A stretch of DNA of 64,000 bases from Microbaculum sp051390635 (GCF_051390635.1 NZ_JBPODT010000001.1:496001-560000), one strand, 5' to 3'. Counted from the stretch's first letter, positions 7,613-16,259 are shown. Numbers and translations: made by a program. The notes: generated by a model not told the origin, from the sequence alone.

Positions 7613-8697
7613 GCGACGATCCCCGCCCCCTGTTCGAGCCGGTGGCGTTCGGCGACCTGACCCTGCCGAACCGCGTCGTCATGGCGCCGATGACCCGCAA
7701 TCGCGCCGGGCCCGGCAACGCGCCCGGCCCGCTGACGGCGACCTACTACGCCCAGCGCGCCTCGGCCGGCCTCATCGTCACCGAGGCGACGCAGGTGAGC
7801 CCGCACGGCCAGAGCTATCCGGCGACGCCCGGCCTGCACGCGCAAGACCAGATCGAGGGCTGGCGCGCCGTGGTCGACGCGGTGCATGCGGCCGGCGGCC
7901 GGATCGTCGCGCAGCTCTGCCATGGCGGGCGCATCTCCCACCCCGCCTTCCAGCCGGGCGGCGCCCGCCCGGTCGCCCCGTCGGCCATCGCGCCGGCCGG
8001 ACACATCTACGGGCCGGACTGGAGCAAGCGCGCCTACGAGGTTCCGGTGGCGCTCGACCGCCTCGGCATCGAGGCGATCGTGCGCGACTTCGCCACCGCC
8101 GCCGCGAACGCGCGCGCGGCCGGCTTCGACGGCATCGAGATCCACGCCGGCAACGGCTATCTGGTCGACCAGTTCCTGCGCGACGGTTCGAACCGCCGCG
8201 ACGACGCCTATGGCGGCCCGCCGGAGCGGCGCGCGCGGTTCCTGGCCGAGGTGGTGGAGGCCGTCGCGGACCGTGTCGGCGGGGCCCGCCTGGGCGTCCG
8301 CTTCTCGCCCTGGAACGGCTACAACGACATGGCCGACAGCGCGCCCGAGCGGCTATTCCCGATCGCCGGCAAGTCGGTCGCGCCGTTCGGCCTCGCCTAT
8401 GTCCACGTGGTCGAGCCGGTCGGCACGGCCACGTCGATCGCCCGCAGGATCGCCGATGCGGCGGCAACGAAGCTGATCGTCAACGGCGGCTACGACGCGG
8501 CGACGGCGGCCTGTGCCGTCGGATCGGGGGACGCGGACGCGGTGGCCTTCGCCAAGCCCTTCATCGCCAATCCCGACCTGGCCGCGCGCATCGCCGCCGG
8601 CCGGCCGTTTGCCGAGGCCGACAAGGCGACGATCTACGGCGGCGGCGCCAGGGGCTACACCGACTATCCCGACTATCCCGGCGACGACGGCGCATAG
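7609..8697 (+). CDS. Old Yellow Enzyme family alkene reductase
   Basis: A 362-residue FMN-dependent NADPH oxidoreductase of the OYE/NemA type. The barrel is clear: FEPVAFGDLTLPNRVVMAPMTRNRA, a substrate/FMN region VAQLCHGGRISHPAFQPGGARPVAPSAI, and AAANARAAGFDGIEIHAGNGYLVDQFLRDGSNRRDDAYGG (about residues 160-200), where H and N fill the usual active-site pair (HAGN). The C-terminus has LIVNGGYDAATA and DAVAFAKPFIANPDLAARI for phosphate binding. It likely reduces an activated alkene or nitro compound made or used in the same pathway as the two upstream genes. The start overlaps the reductase stop. Confidence 0.94.
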   Translation: MSDDPRPLFEPVAFGDLTLPNRVVMAPMTRNRAGPGNAPGPLTATYYAQRASAGLIVTEATQVSPHGQSYPATPGLHAQDQIEGWRAVVDAVHAAGGRIVAQLCHGGRISHPAFQPGGARPVAPSAIAPAGHIYGPDWSKRAYEVPVALDRLGIEAIVRDFATAAANARAAGFDGIEIHAGNGYLVDQFLRDGSNRRDDAYGGPPERRARFLAEVVEAVADRVGGARLGVRFSPWNGYNDMADSAPERLFPIAGKSVAPFGLAYVHVVEPVGTATSIARRIADAAATKLIVNGGYDAATAACAVGSGDADAVAFAKPFIANPDLAARIAAGRPFAEADKATIYGGGARGYTDYPDYPGDDGA

Positions 8698-8717
8698 CAC
8701 CGGACGCAGCAAGACAA

Positions 8718-8745
8718 ATGAAAAACGGGGCCCAAAGGCCCCGTT
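8718..8745 (-). terminator. Intrinsic terminator of the lytic transglycosylase gene
   Basis: A 9-bp perfect stem, AACGGGGCC (8724-8732) / GGCCCCGTT (8737-8745), with a 4-nt loop. Read on the minus strand the stem ends in a run of T (8725-8721), placing it 40 bp after the stop of the gene at 8785. On the plus strand, serving the OYE gene, it lacks a T-run. Confidence 0.75.
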
Positions 8746-8784
8746 CCGGTCGTCACCATCGGTGAAACGACGTGGCCGCGGGCG

Positions 8785-9495
8785 TCAGGCCCACTTGCCG
8801 GCCATGTGGCGCTTCACCTTGGCGCAATAGCCGACCGCGACCCGCGACATGCGCTTGGCGTAGTGGCCGCCCTGGTAGCGCATGATCGTGCCGCAGGTGT
8901 CGCCGCCGGCCCGCTTGTAGGCGCCGGCCAGGTACTTCATGCCCCAGCGCAGATTGGTCTCGGGATCGTAGAGCGCCTTGGTGGAGCCTGAGAAGCCCAT
9001 GCCGCGCGCGGTCTGCGGCTTGATCTGCATCAGGCCGACCTCGCCGGCACGGCCGCGTGCGCCCGGCCTGTAGTTGGACTCCACCCGCACGACCGCCAGT
9101 GCCAGCGCCACGGGCACGCCGTTGGCCTTAGCATGCTTCGCGATCTGCGCGTGATAGGGACGCGCCGACGTGGCCGCGGCCGCTTTCGCTTCCGGCTCCG
9201 TCTTGCCGGCGGACGGCGAGCCGGCCCCGACCGGCGTCGACGCCGCGTCGGCACGGCCATAGCGCGCGCCGGCCGCATTCGTCGACAGCCGGAAGGTCTT
9301 CGTTCCGGTCGAACCGGTGAAGCCCATAGCGGTGGTTTTCTTCGTCGTCGTGCCCGCGACCTTGCCGGCACGAATCTCGGTGGCATCGTCGTACCCGGCG
9401 AACGACTCGGCGCTGGCGAGACCCGGGGCCATGCCCACGCTCACCGCGATGCCAAGTCCGGCCAGTCCGCTTGCCAAACGGATATATTTTGTCAT
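8785..9495 (-). CDS. Lytic transglycosylase (SLT domain)
   Basis: A 236-residue secreted protein. A signal peptide covers about residues 1-30 (LASGLAGLGIAVSVGMAPGLASAES), followed by a linker rich in T, G and A of about 80 residues. A C-terminal SLT/GEWL domain begins near residue 113: YHAQIAKHAKANGVPVALALAVVRVESNYRPGA, with the catalytic Glu in VRVESNY, then GLMQIKPQTARGMG and NLRWGMKYLAGAYKRAGGD. It cleaves glycan strands of peptidoglycan in the periplasm. The ATG at 9495 gives a proper signal peptide. A terminator follows at 8718-8745. Confidence 0.92.
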   Translation of the reverse strand: MTKYIRLASGLAGLGIAVSVGMAPGLASAESFAGYDDATEIRAGKVAGTTTKKTTAMGFTGSTGTKTFRLSTNAAGARYGRADAASTPVGAGSPSAGKTEPEAKAAAATSARPYHAQIAKHAKANGVPVALALAVVRVESNYRPGARGRAGEVGLMQIKPQTARGMGFSGSTKALYDPETNLRWGMKYLAGAYKRAGGDTCGTIMRYQGGHYAKRMSRVAVGYCAKVKRHMAGKWA

Positions 9496-9849
9496 GCGTG
9501 TAATCCCCGCACTTGTTTCAATGTTCAACGCCCCAGCGCCGCAGACGCCGCTAAAGGGCGAATACGGCAAGAACCGGCGTCAAATACGGCAATTACGGGG
9601 AGTTTTTACGATCTTACACTTATTTACATTAATGACCAAAAGGCTGATCACGGATTATTACAAAAGGTTACATGAAGCGAGTCTACCCGAAAGGGCGTAA
9701 CCAAATCGAAGGGTATACAAGAAAAAACTGCTTAACATGAATCGGGAGGCCAATGAATTGCTTACGGCTACTTAATCGATTCGGCAACAATATAGCGCTA
9801 TTTCTACGCGGAAACCAAAGGCGCCAACAGGTTCAAACGCCGCTGCGGA
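9496..9849. other. 354-bp A+T-rich intergenic region
   Basis: No convincing gene. It is much more A+T-rich than the surroundings, especially 9590-9790, and must hold the promoter of the lytic transglycosylase gene on the minus strand. Short open frames here have no coding character. Confidence 0.5.
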
Positions 9850-10602
9850 TCACCCCGTCGGCAGCGCGGCACGCAATCTGGCCAGCGTCTCGCGCGTCGA
9901 GGGATCGGCAACGCCGTCGACCAGGGCCGGCCGGAAATGGCGCTGGAACGCCGCCACGACGGTTTCCGTCTCGCCGTCATAGGCCTCCCCCGGTGCGAGC
10001 CCGTAGCCATAGGCCGACAGGTTGTGCCGCAGCGCCGCGACGGCATCCCCCGCATCCCCCGGCCCGAGCGATGGCCCAAGCGCCGGCCCGGATGTCACGG
10101 GCGCCGGCTCGACCCAGTGGCCGATGCCGGCTGCATGCAGGCGCCGCCAGGGAAAGCGCTCGCCGGGATCGGTCTTGCGATCCGGCGCCACGTCGGAATG
10201 GCCGAGCACGCGGTACGCCGGGATCGGGTGGCGCGACAGGATGTCGGCGCACAGCGCGATCACCGCGGCGATCTGGACGTCGGGAAAGTCGCGGTAGCCG
10301 AACTCGTGCCCCGGATTGACGATCTCGATGCCGACTGAGCGGGCGTTGATGTCGCGCGCGCCCGCCCAGCACGCCACGCCGGCATGCCAGGCCCGCCGCG
10401 CCTCGGGCACCAGGCGCACGATCCGCCCGTCCTCGTCGACCACCCAATGGCAGCTCACCTTCGCGGTGCGGTCGCACAGCCGCTCCAGCGCCGCCTCGGC
10501 CGTCCGCATCCCGGTGTAGTGCAGCAGCAGGATATCGACCCGCCCCCCCGCCGGGCGGGCGTCATGGTTGGGGCTCTCGCGGGTTTCGAACGCCACGGTC
10601 AT
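9850..10602 (-). CDS. N-acetylmuramoyl-L-alanine amidase (AmiD-like)
   Basis: A 250-residue zinc amidase of the Amidase_2/PGRP type that cuts the MurNAc-L-Ala bond. Zinc-site features are ILLLHYTGM (His about 28), NARSVGIEIVNPG and the C-terminal GHSDVAPDRKTDPGERFPW (about residues 133-151), a strong AmiD/AmpD signature. Residues about 180-250 form a peptidoglycan-binding domain of the PG_binding_1 type (GDAVAALRHNLSAYGYG ... TETVVAAFQRHFRP). No signal peptide is visible, so it may act in the cytoplasm on recycled anhydro-muropeptides, or be exported another way. The EamA transporter gene starts 16 bp upstream of it and may be co-transcribed. Confidence 0.92.
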   Translation of the reverse strand: MTVAFETRESPNHDARPAGGRVDILLLHYTGMRTAEAALERLCDRTAKVSCHWVVDEDGRIVRLVPEARRAWHAGVACWAGARDINARSVGIEIVNPGHEFGYRDFPDVQIAAVIALCADILSRHPIPAYRVLGHSDVAPDRKTDPGERFPWRRLHAAGIGHWVEPAPVTSGPALGPSLGPGDAGDAVAALRHNLSAYGYGLAPGEAYDGETETVVAAFQRHFRPALVDGVADPSTRETLARLRAALPTG

Positions 10603-10618
10603 CGCCGGATCCTACGGC

Positions 10619-11563
10619 TCACAGGCCCCGCTCGGCCAGCTCCGGGGCGCGTCGCCCGCGGCCCTCGCGCACGGTGATGATCAGCACACCCGCGAGCGTC
10701 ATCGCGCCGCCGAGCACCATCCGCCAGGTGATGACGTCGCCGAGGAAGTAGGCGCCGCCCGCCGCGCCGAGGATCGGGGCGAGCAGCATGAACGGCGCCG
10801 TCAGCCCCACCTCGTGCCGCTGCATGATCCAGTAGTAGGCGGCATGGCCGATCAGGCTGGTGCCGAACACCACCCAAGCGAGGCCGGCGATCACGCCCCA
10901 GCCGAAATCGACGGTCGTGACAATGCCGAGCGGCGCGCCTTCGAGGATGAACGAGGCGGCCATCAGCGGCGGCCAGGCGAACAGCGCGATCCAGGCCTGC
11001 ATCGAATAGACCGGCACCCCGCGCACGCGCCGCATGAAGATCGTGCCGACCGCCATCATGAAGGCGGCGAAGATGACCATCATCAGCGCGTCGCCATACT
11101 GGAACACGGCCGGGTCGAGCCCGACGACGAGCACGCCGGCGAACGAGATGGCGAGCGCCGCGATGCGCCAGACGCCCAGCCGCTCGTGCAGGACCAGGAC
11201 GGACAGCAGCGTCGCGAACGGCGCGCCGAGCTGGACGGCGATCGCGACCGGGGCGACGTCGGCGGCCATCGCCAGCCCCTGGATCATGAACCCGAAGTTC
11301 AGCGACCCGGTGAACAGCGAGATCAGCAGGACATTCAGCATCTGGCCCTTGTGCCAGCGCAGGAACCGGATCAGCAGGATCGAGACGATCAGGAAGCGCA
11401 GCCCCATGAACAGCAGCGGCGGGATCTCGGCCACCGCGATCTTGCTGATGACGAAGCTGCCGCCCCACGCGATCTGCATCGCCAGCAGCACGATAATGTC
11501 GACCATCGACAGGCCGGGGGCGGGCGCGGCGACGCTGTCGCGATGCCCCGTTTCGGCCGTCAC
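10619..11563 (-). CDS. EamA/DMT-superfamily transporter
   Basis: A 314-residue inner-membrane protein with about ten hydrophobic segments forming two EamA repeats: VDIIVLLAMQIAWGGSFVISKIAVAEIPPLLFMGLRFLIVSILLIRFL for the first, and a second beginning near VPVYSMQAWIALFAWPPLMAASF. It is a drug/metabolite-type permease; the substrate cannot be read from sequence. It starts with GTG overlapping the djlA stop (GTGA) and ends 16 bp before the amidase, so djlA, this gene and the amidase look like one minus-strand operon. Confidence 0.9.
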   Translation of the reverse strand: MTAETGHRDSVAAPAPGLSMVDIIVLLAMQIAWGGSFVISKIAVAEIPPLLFMGLRFLIVSILLIRFLRWHKGQMLNVLLISLFTGSLNFGFMIQGLAMAADVAPVAIAVQLGAPFATLLSVLVLHERLGVWRIAALAISFAGVLVVGLDPAVFQYGDALMMVIFAAFMMAVGTIFMRRVRGVPVYSMQAWIALFAWPPLMAASFILEGAPLGIVTTVDFGWGVIAGLAWVVFGTSLIGHAAYYWIMQRHEVGLTAPFMLLAPILGAAGGAYFLGDVITWRMVLGGAMTLAGVLIITVREGRGRRAPELAERGL

Positions 11564-12285
11564 CGGCCGCGCTCCCGCTGGATCGCCTCGTAGGCGCCGT
11601 TGATCTTGGCCAGCTTGTCGGTGGCTATCCTGACGAATTCCTCGGGCAGGCCGCGCGAGATCGCCCGGTCGGGATGGTGCTCGGCGACGAGCTTGCGATA
11701 GGCGGCCTTCACTTCCGCGTCGCTGGCGGAGCGCTCGAGGCCGAGGACGACATAGGGGTCCTCGCCGTCCGGGCGGATGTGGCGGGCGCTGATGCGGGCG
11801 AAGTCGGCCTCGCTGAAGCCGAAGATCGCCGCGACGTTCTGGAGATACTCCAGCTCGCGCTCGTGCACCGCCCCGTCCGCCGTGGCGACGTGGAACAGGC
11901 CGTCGACCACGTCCTCCAGAATGTCGGGCTGGTTGGCGAACAGGCCGGCGAGCTGGCGGGCATAGGCCTGGTAGCCGTCCACCGAGCGGTTCGCCAGGTC
12001 GAAGACGCGGGCGACGTTGCCGGCCTCATCCTCCGGCACGTCGAAGACCTGCCGGAAGGCGCGCACCTCTTCCTCGGTGACCACGCCGTCGGCCTTGGCC
12101 ATCTTGGCGGCGAGCGCGATGACGCCGATCGTGAAGGCGAGCTGCGCCTGCTGCGGCGACGGCGCCGACCGGCCGCGGTCGAACATCATGTGCCCGGCGA
12201 CCGCCCCGATCAGCGCGCCAAGGGGACCCCCGAGCGCCAGCCCCGCGGCCGCACCGCCGATTTTCCCCCATATGCTCATGGCCAT
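11560..12285 (-). CDS. djlA: DnaJ-like membrane co-chaperone DjlA
   Basis: A 241-residue protein with the DjlA layout. A glycine-rich N-terminal membrane segment (about residues 3-30, GKIGGAAAGLALGGPLGALIGAVAGHMMF) is followed by a TerB-like helical domain (about 40-165, AFTIGVIALAAKMAKADGVVTEEEVRAFRQVF...) and a C-terminal J domain (about 178-241) with the HPD motif in LVAEHHPDRAISRGLPEEF. It would stimulate DnaK at the inner membrane. ATG at 12285 (MAMSIWGK) was chosen; a second ATG two codons later is possible. The stop overlaps the downstream EamA gene. Confidence 0.93.
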   Translation of the reverse strand: MAMSIWGKIGGAAAGLALGGPLGALIGAVAGHMMFDRGRSAPSPQQAQLAFTIGVIALAAKMAKADGVVTEEEVRAFRQVFDVPEDEAGNVARVFDLANRSVDGYQAYARQLAGLFANQPDILEDVVDGLFHVATADGAVHERELEYLQNVAAIFGFSEADFARISARHIRPDGEDPYVVLGLERSASDAEVKAAYRKLVAEHHPDRAISRGLPEEFVRIATDKLAKINGAYEAIQRERGR

Positions 12286-12429
12286 GACTTTAAGGCAGTC
12301 GTCACGCCGAAGCGATGCCCGGTTTCGGGCAACTCGGTCTTGAGCCCCGCGCGCAACGCATGCCATACCGGGCGGGCTCCCGCCGGGGGAAGATCATGGA
12401 TACGAGCAAACCGAAGGGATGCGAACCGT

Positions 12430-13584
12430 ATGCCGGGTACGCTGAGAAAGGAAATCCAGCTCGTCGTCGGCTGGGCATCGGTCGTTCTGGTCCTGATGTT
12501 CGGCAGCACCATGATGGCGCAGGAGGCGTTGGCGGTCCGGGTCGGCCTCTTCGTCTGGCTGTTCGGCGTGATCATGTGGGGCGCGTTCACCGTCGTCCGC
12601 CACGCCGAGGAACTAGCCCACAGGGTCGGTGAGCCCTATGGCACGCTGGTGCTGACCATGTCGGTCACCATCATCGAGGTCTCGTTCATCGTCGTGGTGA
12701 TGCTGTCGAGCGACGCGGATTCGACGCTGGCCCGCGACACGATCTTCGCCGTCGTCATGATCACCCTGAACGGCATCGCCGGCCTGTGCATCCTGCTCGG
12801 CGGCCTGCGCCACAACGAGCAAACCTACAACCTCAATGGCGCCCGCGCGTTTCTCTCGGTCATCATGCCTTTGTCGGTGATCGTCCTGATCCTGCCCAAC
12901 TTCACGACCTCGACCAGCGGGCCGACGCTCTCGACCGTGCAGGCGATCATTTTCGGCACCCTGACGCTGCTGCTCTATGGCATCTTCCTGGCGATCCAGA
13001 CCATACGACACACCAGTTTCTTCACCGATCAGCCCGCCACGACCTCACCTCCCCAGGCGGTCGCCGACTCCGAAACCGTGGACGAACCGGCCTTCGTGCC
13101 GGAGGTCGAGGAACAGGCCCACGGAGACCGGACCTCGGCGCTCTATCACGCCGTCCTGTTGCTCGCCGCGCTGCTGCCCGTTGTCTTCCTGACCGAGGAA
13201 CTGGCCCACCTCGTCGAGGACGGCATCGCCGCCGCCGGCCTGCCGGCCGCCGTCGCGGGCGTGCTCGTCGCCATCCTGGTGCTGTCGCCGGAAGCCATGG
13301 GCGCCTTGCGCTCCGCCGTCTCCAACCAGCTGCAGCGCGCGGTCAACATCGCGCTCGGCTCGGCGCTGGCGACCATCGGCCTCACGGTGCCGGCGGTCCT
13401 CCTGATCGGCACCCTGTCGGACCGGCACATCGTGTTCGGCCTGCCGGCGGAAGAGATGGTGTTGCTGACGCTGACGCTGGTCGTCGCCTCGCTCACCTTC
13501 AACGGCCCGCGCACCAACATCCTGCAGGGCGCCGTTCACCTTGTGATGTTCGTCGTCTACGCGGTGCTGCTGTTCAATCCCTAA
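12430..13584 (+). CDS. chaA: Calcium/proton antiporter, ChaA/CaxA family
   Basis: A 384-residue cation/proton antiporter with two homologous halves. The first has the conserved acidic helix EPYGTLVLTMSVTIIEVSFIVVVM, the second LVAILVLSPEAMGALRSAVSNQLQRAVNIALGSALATIGLTVPAVLL; these are the c-1 and c-2 signature regions of CaCA/CAX exchangers. A charged, acidic cytoplasmic linker (about residues 205-240) separates the halves, as in E. coli ChaA. It probably exports Ca2+, Na+ or K+ in exchange for protons. The ATG at 12430 begins the recognisable protein (MPGTLRKEIQLVVGW). Its stop overlaps by 4 bp the stop of the convergent gene at 13581. Confidence 0.93.
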   Translation: MPGTLRKEIQLVVGWASVVLVLMFGSTMMAQEALAVRVGLFVWLFGVIMWGAFTVVRHAEELAHRVGEPYGTLVLTMSVTIIEVSFIVVVMLSSDADSTLARDTIFAVVMITLNGIAGLCILLGGLRHNEQTYNLNGARAFLSVIMPLSVIVLILPNFTTSTSGPTLSTVQAIIFGTLTLLLYGIFLAIQTIRHTSFFTDQPATTSPPQAVADSETVDEPAFVPEVEEQAHGDRTSALYHAVLLLAALLPVVFLTEELAHLVEDGIAAAGLPAAVAGVLVAILVLSPEAMGALRSAVSNQLQRAVNIALGSALATIGLTVPAVLLIGTLSDRHIVFGLPAEEMVLLTLTLVVASLTFNGPRTNILQGAVHLVMFVVYAVLLFNP

Positions 13585-13868
13585 GCGGGTTCGCCCCGAA
13601 TGGGTTCGCCCCCAACCGGCTCACTTTGAGCGGGTTTGCAATAGGCAGGTTCTTGCGCCGCGTCCTCGCCGGTGTCCGTCGAGTCGATGAGCTGCTTCAG
13701 CCGCTGGATCTCCACGCTCTGTTCGGCGGCGATCTCCACGTACTGGCGCAGCCAGTCGGCCAGTGTCCGGCATGTTCTGATCAACTCGGCACGGTCGCGC
13801 CGTGCGACCGATTCGGAATCGACCAACGCCGAGACTGTGGACAATACGGCCCTGTGCTGACTTTCCAT
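13581..13868 (-). CDS. Hypothetical helical protein
   Basis: Not recognised. The 95-residue product is hydrophilic and looks helical (RRDRAELIRTCRTLADWLRQYVEIAAEQSVEIQRLKQLIDS, about residues 22-62), which could form a coiled coil. The last 15 residues are built from imperfect repeats of SEPVGGEPIRGEPA, reflecting short DNA repeats (GGGTTCGCCCC) at 13586-13615. It converges on chaA and shares the four bases CTAA with that stop. An upstream in-frame ATG at 13910 would add 14 residues. Composition fits a real gene, but no family supports it. Confidence 0.5.
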   Translation of the reverse strand: MESQHRAVLSTVSALVDSESVARRDRAELIRTCRTLADWLRQYVEIAAEQSVEIQRLKQLIDSTDTGEDAAQEPAYCKPAQSEPVGGEPIRGEPA

Positions 13869-14135
13869 TCGTTCCGCTCCACGGTCCAGCCCCGAGAAGC
13901 CACAAATCAATAATACGGCCGGACGGAAATAAATTCGACGGCAAAGTGTTTCGAGGCGAAAATCGCTTCTAAATCAATCCCGATCGCCGCCGGCTTCGGT
14001 GCAGGATCGCCCCCCGAGACGCGGGGAATCAGAATTATTGATTCGCCAAAACGGCGTTTCGACGCTGTGATACTCCCTCTCGCAACGGACCCGTCCAGGT
14101 TCGGACCAGCCACGCAGTTCGCGGAGCGACCGGTC

Positions 14136-15029
14136 ATGCCGATCTCCAGGGCATTGCTGGGCTATGCCCTCGGTTTTATCGGCGTCATCATCTTCGGCGC
14201 GACCCTGCCGGTGACGCGGCTGGCGGTCGAATCGCTCGACCCCTGGTTCGTCACCACCGCCCGGGCCATGTTCGCCGGCCTGCTCGCCGCGGCCATCCTG
14301 CTCGTGCTGCGCCGGCGATTTCCCGGCCGTCATCTGGCCGCCCTTTTGACCATCGCCGTCTTCGTCGTGTTCGGCTTTCCGCTGACGATGGCGCTCGCCA
14401 TGCAACTGGTTCCCGCGGCGCATGGCGGCGTCGTACTTGGCATCCTGCCGCTGGCGACCGCCGCCTCCGCGACCCTGATCGCCGGCGAACGCCCCTCCCC
14501 CGCCTTCTGGATGTGGAGCACGATCGGCGCGGCGATCGTCGTCGTCTTCGCCCTGCGCGACGGCGGCCTGGCGCTCCAGGGCGGCGACCTGCTGCTGCTC
14601 GCCGCCACCGTCTGCGCCGCCATCGGCTACACCGTGTCCGCGCGCCTCGCCCGCATCATGCCGGGCTGGGAAGTGATCTCCTGGGTCGTCGTGCTGTCGT
14701 TGCCGGTCACGATCGTCGCGACCTGGTGGCTGTGGCCCGCGGATACCGCGGCCGTGCCGATCGACGCCTGGATCGCCCTCGGCTATCTCGCCGCCTTCAG
14801 CCAGTTCCTCGGCTTCTTCGCCTGGAATGTCGGGCTGGCGATCGGCGGCATCTCCCGGGTCGGCCAGGTGCAGCTGCTGCAGACCTTCGTAACCCTGATC
14901 ATCGCCGCGCTCCTGCTCGGCGAGCACATCGACCTCGCCACGATCCTGTTCGCCGTGGCCGTCGTCGTGGTGGTTGCCCTGGGAGGGCACGCGAGGATCG
15001 GCACGCGCAACGAAGCCGGCGCGACCTGA
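14136..15029 (+). CDS. EamA/DMT-superfamily transporter
   Basis: A 297-residue permease with ten hydrophobic segments in two EamA repeats. Repeat one includes GVIIFGATLPVTRLAVESLDPWFVTTARAMFAGLLAAAILL; repeat two includes DLLLLAATVCAAIGYTVSARLARIMPGWEVISW and ends LLQTFVTLIIAALLLGEHIDLATILFAVAVVVVVALG. It is a different subfamily from the EamA gene at 10619. The start at MPISRALLGYALGFIGV was chosen because an upstream ATG at 14067 adds a non-membrane-like leader. A GC-rich hairpin immediately follows the stop. Confidence 0.9.
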   Translation: MPISRALLGYALGFIGVIIFGATLPVTRLAVESLDPWFVTTARAMFAGLLAAAILLVLRRRFPGRHLAALLTIAVFVVFGFPLTMALAMQLVPAAHGGVVLGILPLATAASATLIAGERPSPAFWMWSTIGAAIVVVFALRDGGLALQGGDLLLLAATVCAAIGYTVSARLARIMPGWEVISWVVVLSLPVTIVATWWLWPADTAAVPIDAWIALGYLAAFSQFLGFFAWNVGLAIGGISRVGQVQLLQTFVTLIIAALLLGEHIDLATILFAVAVVVVVALGGHARIGTRNEAGAT

Positions 15030-15030
15030 G

Positions 15031-15046
15031 GGCCCGGTGCCGGGCC
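15031..15046 (+). terminator. GC-rich hairpin just after the EamA gene
   Basis: GGCCCGGTGCCGGGCC is a near-perfect palindrome starting 2 bp after the stop codon. It has no T-run, so it is only a possible terminator or RNA-stabilising hairpin. Further overlapping palindromes built on GCATGCC follow up to about 15090. Confidence 0.4.
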
Positions 15047-15173
15047 AAGCATGCCTTGCCTGGCATGCCGGGCATGCCGGTCCAGGCATACTGTCACACC
15101 CCCTTTAATTTCGGATGCGGCGACCTACGTCTCCTGCGTGTCCCACCGCAACAACAGGAGCGGGGATACTGCC

Positions 15174-15488
15174 ATGAAAAACTCGCATCCCCTGGCCCTC
15201 GGCATAGCGATAGGCGTGCTGTGGGCCATCTATGTCTTCGTGGTCGGCATTACGGCGATATACGGCTGGGGCGATGTCCTGGTCGGGGTTCTGGCCTCGC
15301 TTTACATCGGCTACGGCCCGTCGCTCGCAGGCGCGATCATCGGGGCGATCTGGGCGTTCGTCGACGGCTTCATCGCCGGCATCGTCATCGCCTGGGTGTA
15401 CAACTTCGTGGCTTCCGGACGCTTTGCCCCCGAGGGTCACGGACCCGAGGGTCACGGGACCGCCACGTCGCATCCCTCCGGCGCCTGA
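15174..15488 (+). CDS. Small holin-like membrane protein
   Basis: A 104-residue protein with hydrophobic segments at about 8-30 (LGIAIGVLWAIYVFVVGITAIYG), 33-48 (VLVGVLASLYIGYGPS) and 50-78 (LAGAIIGAIWAFVDGFIAGIVIAWVYNF), and a short glycine/histidine-rich tail (APEGHGPEGHGTATSH). It resembles small chromosomal proteins annotated as bacteriophage holin family. No lysin or phage gene is nearby, so a lytic role is not indicated; it could be a membrane-associated stress or scaffold protein. AGGAGCGGGG precedes the ATG at good spacing. The tail contains a short DNA repeat (GAGGGTCACGG twice, 15433-15456). Confidence 0.75.
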   Translation: MKNSHPLALGIAIGVLWAIYVFVVGITAIYGWGDVLVGVLASLYIGYGPSLAGAIIGAIWAFVDGFIAGIVIAWVYNFVASGRFAPEGHGPEGHGTATSHPSGA

Positions 15489-15617
15489 GAGCGCCTGAGG
15501 CCCCGCCGCAGGTCGGCACCGCCGAAACCGCGGCACTGCGCCGTCGCCCCTCCCGCCGCGGCGGCGCCATTCTTTGCCTGAATCCTGTATTCTTTGCCTG
15601 GCCCCTGTCCGCGCGTC

Positions 15618-16259
15618 CTATAGCGACGCCGCCGAACGGGCCGCCTGATCGTAGTGGCCCGACAAGACGCGCAGGAGCGCGGCGTTGTCGCTCAGGAGAT
15701 CGGGCGCGAAGCCGACCCCCTTCACCGCCCGCACCAGCAGCGCCTCGCGGACCTCGTGATAGCGCTGCACCGCGCCCTCGCCCTTGGCGGTGATCTCGAC
15801 GGTCTTCTCCTTACCGGCCCGTCCGCTTTTGACGAGCCCCTGCGCCTCGAGCTTGCGCACCGCGTAGGTGACGAGGTGGGTGTCCTCGACATTGAGCACC
15901 AGGCAGATGTCGGCGAGCTTCTTCGACCGGGCGCGATGGGCGACCGAATGCAGCACCATCACGTCGAGTGCCGACAGCCCGCTGATGCCGGCCGCCTCGA
16001 TGCAACGCACCATCCACCGATGGAAGGCATGGGACGCGAGAATGAGGCCGAATTCGAACTCCGACAGACTCGCCATGCCCCCGGCGGCCAGATGCGCCGA
16101 GGAGACGATCGGTCCGGGTTCCCAGGTGGATGTCTGCTCGGCTTCCTGGCCGGATTTCGGGCCTGATTTCGTTGGCGATTTGGGCGGGGACTTCGGAGCC
16201 GGCTCCCGAGCGGCCGCCTGCTTCACCGTTCTCGACTTGCCGCGACCGGCCATGACCAT
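15618..16259 (-). CDS. Winged-helix (MarR-like) regulator, paralogue of the one at 5159
   Basis: A 213-residue protein: a basic, proline-rich N-terminal tail (PKSPPKSPTKSGPKSGQ, residues about 22-38) followed by the same winged-helix domain seen at 5159-5755 (FEFGLILASHAFHRWMVRCIEAAGISGLSALDVMVLHSVAHRARSKKLADICLVLNVEDTHLVTYAVRKLEAQGLV). The order and spacing of motifs (FxFxxxxxxHxFxRW, YxVRKLxAxGLVxSG, the EVREALL helix and the LxxLxGxY tail) match the paralogue, showing common descent. It is divergent from the hydantoinase gene at 16504 and is the obvious candidate regulator. Direct repeats ATCGACAA occur just upstream (about 16279-16298). Confidence 0.88.
   Translation of the reverse strand: MVMAGRGKSRTVKQAAAREPAPKSPPKSPTKSGPKSGQEAEQTSTWEPGPIVSSAHLAAGGMASLSEFEFGLILASHAFHRWMVRCIEAAGISGLSALDVMVLHSVAHRARSKKLADICLVLNVEDTHLVTYAVRKLEAQGLVKSGRAGKEKTVEITAKGEGAVQRYHEVREALLVRAVKGVGFAPDLLSDNAALLRVLSGHYDQAARSAASL

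Noticed and set aside
9571..9849. Small genes in the A+T-rich gap after the lytic transglycosylase gene
   Set aside because: Only short frames without ribosome binding sites or coding composition.
15174..15488. Prophage remnant, suggested by the holin-like protein
   Set aside because: No endolysin, integrase, structural phage gene or attachment repeat is present nearby; small holin-like proteins occur as ordinary chromosomal genes.
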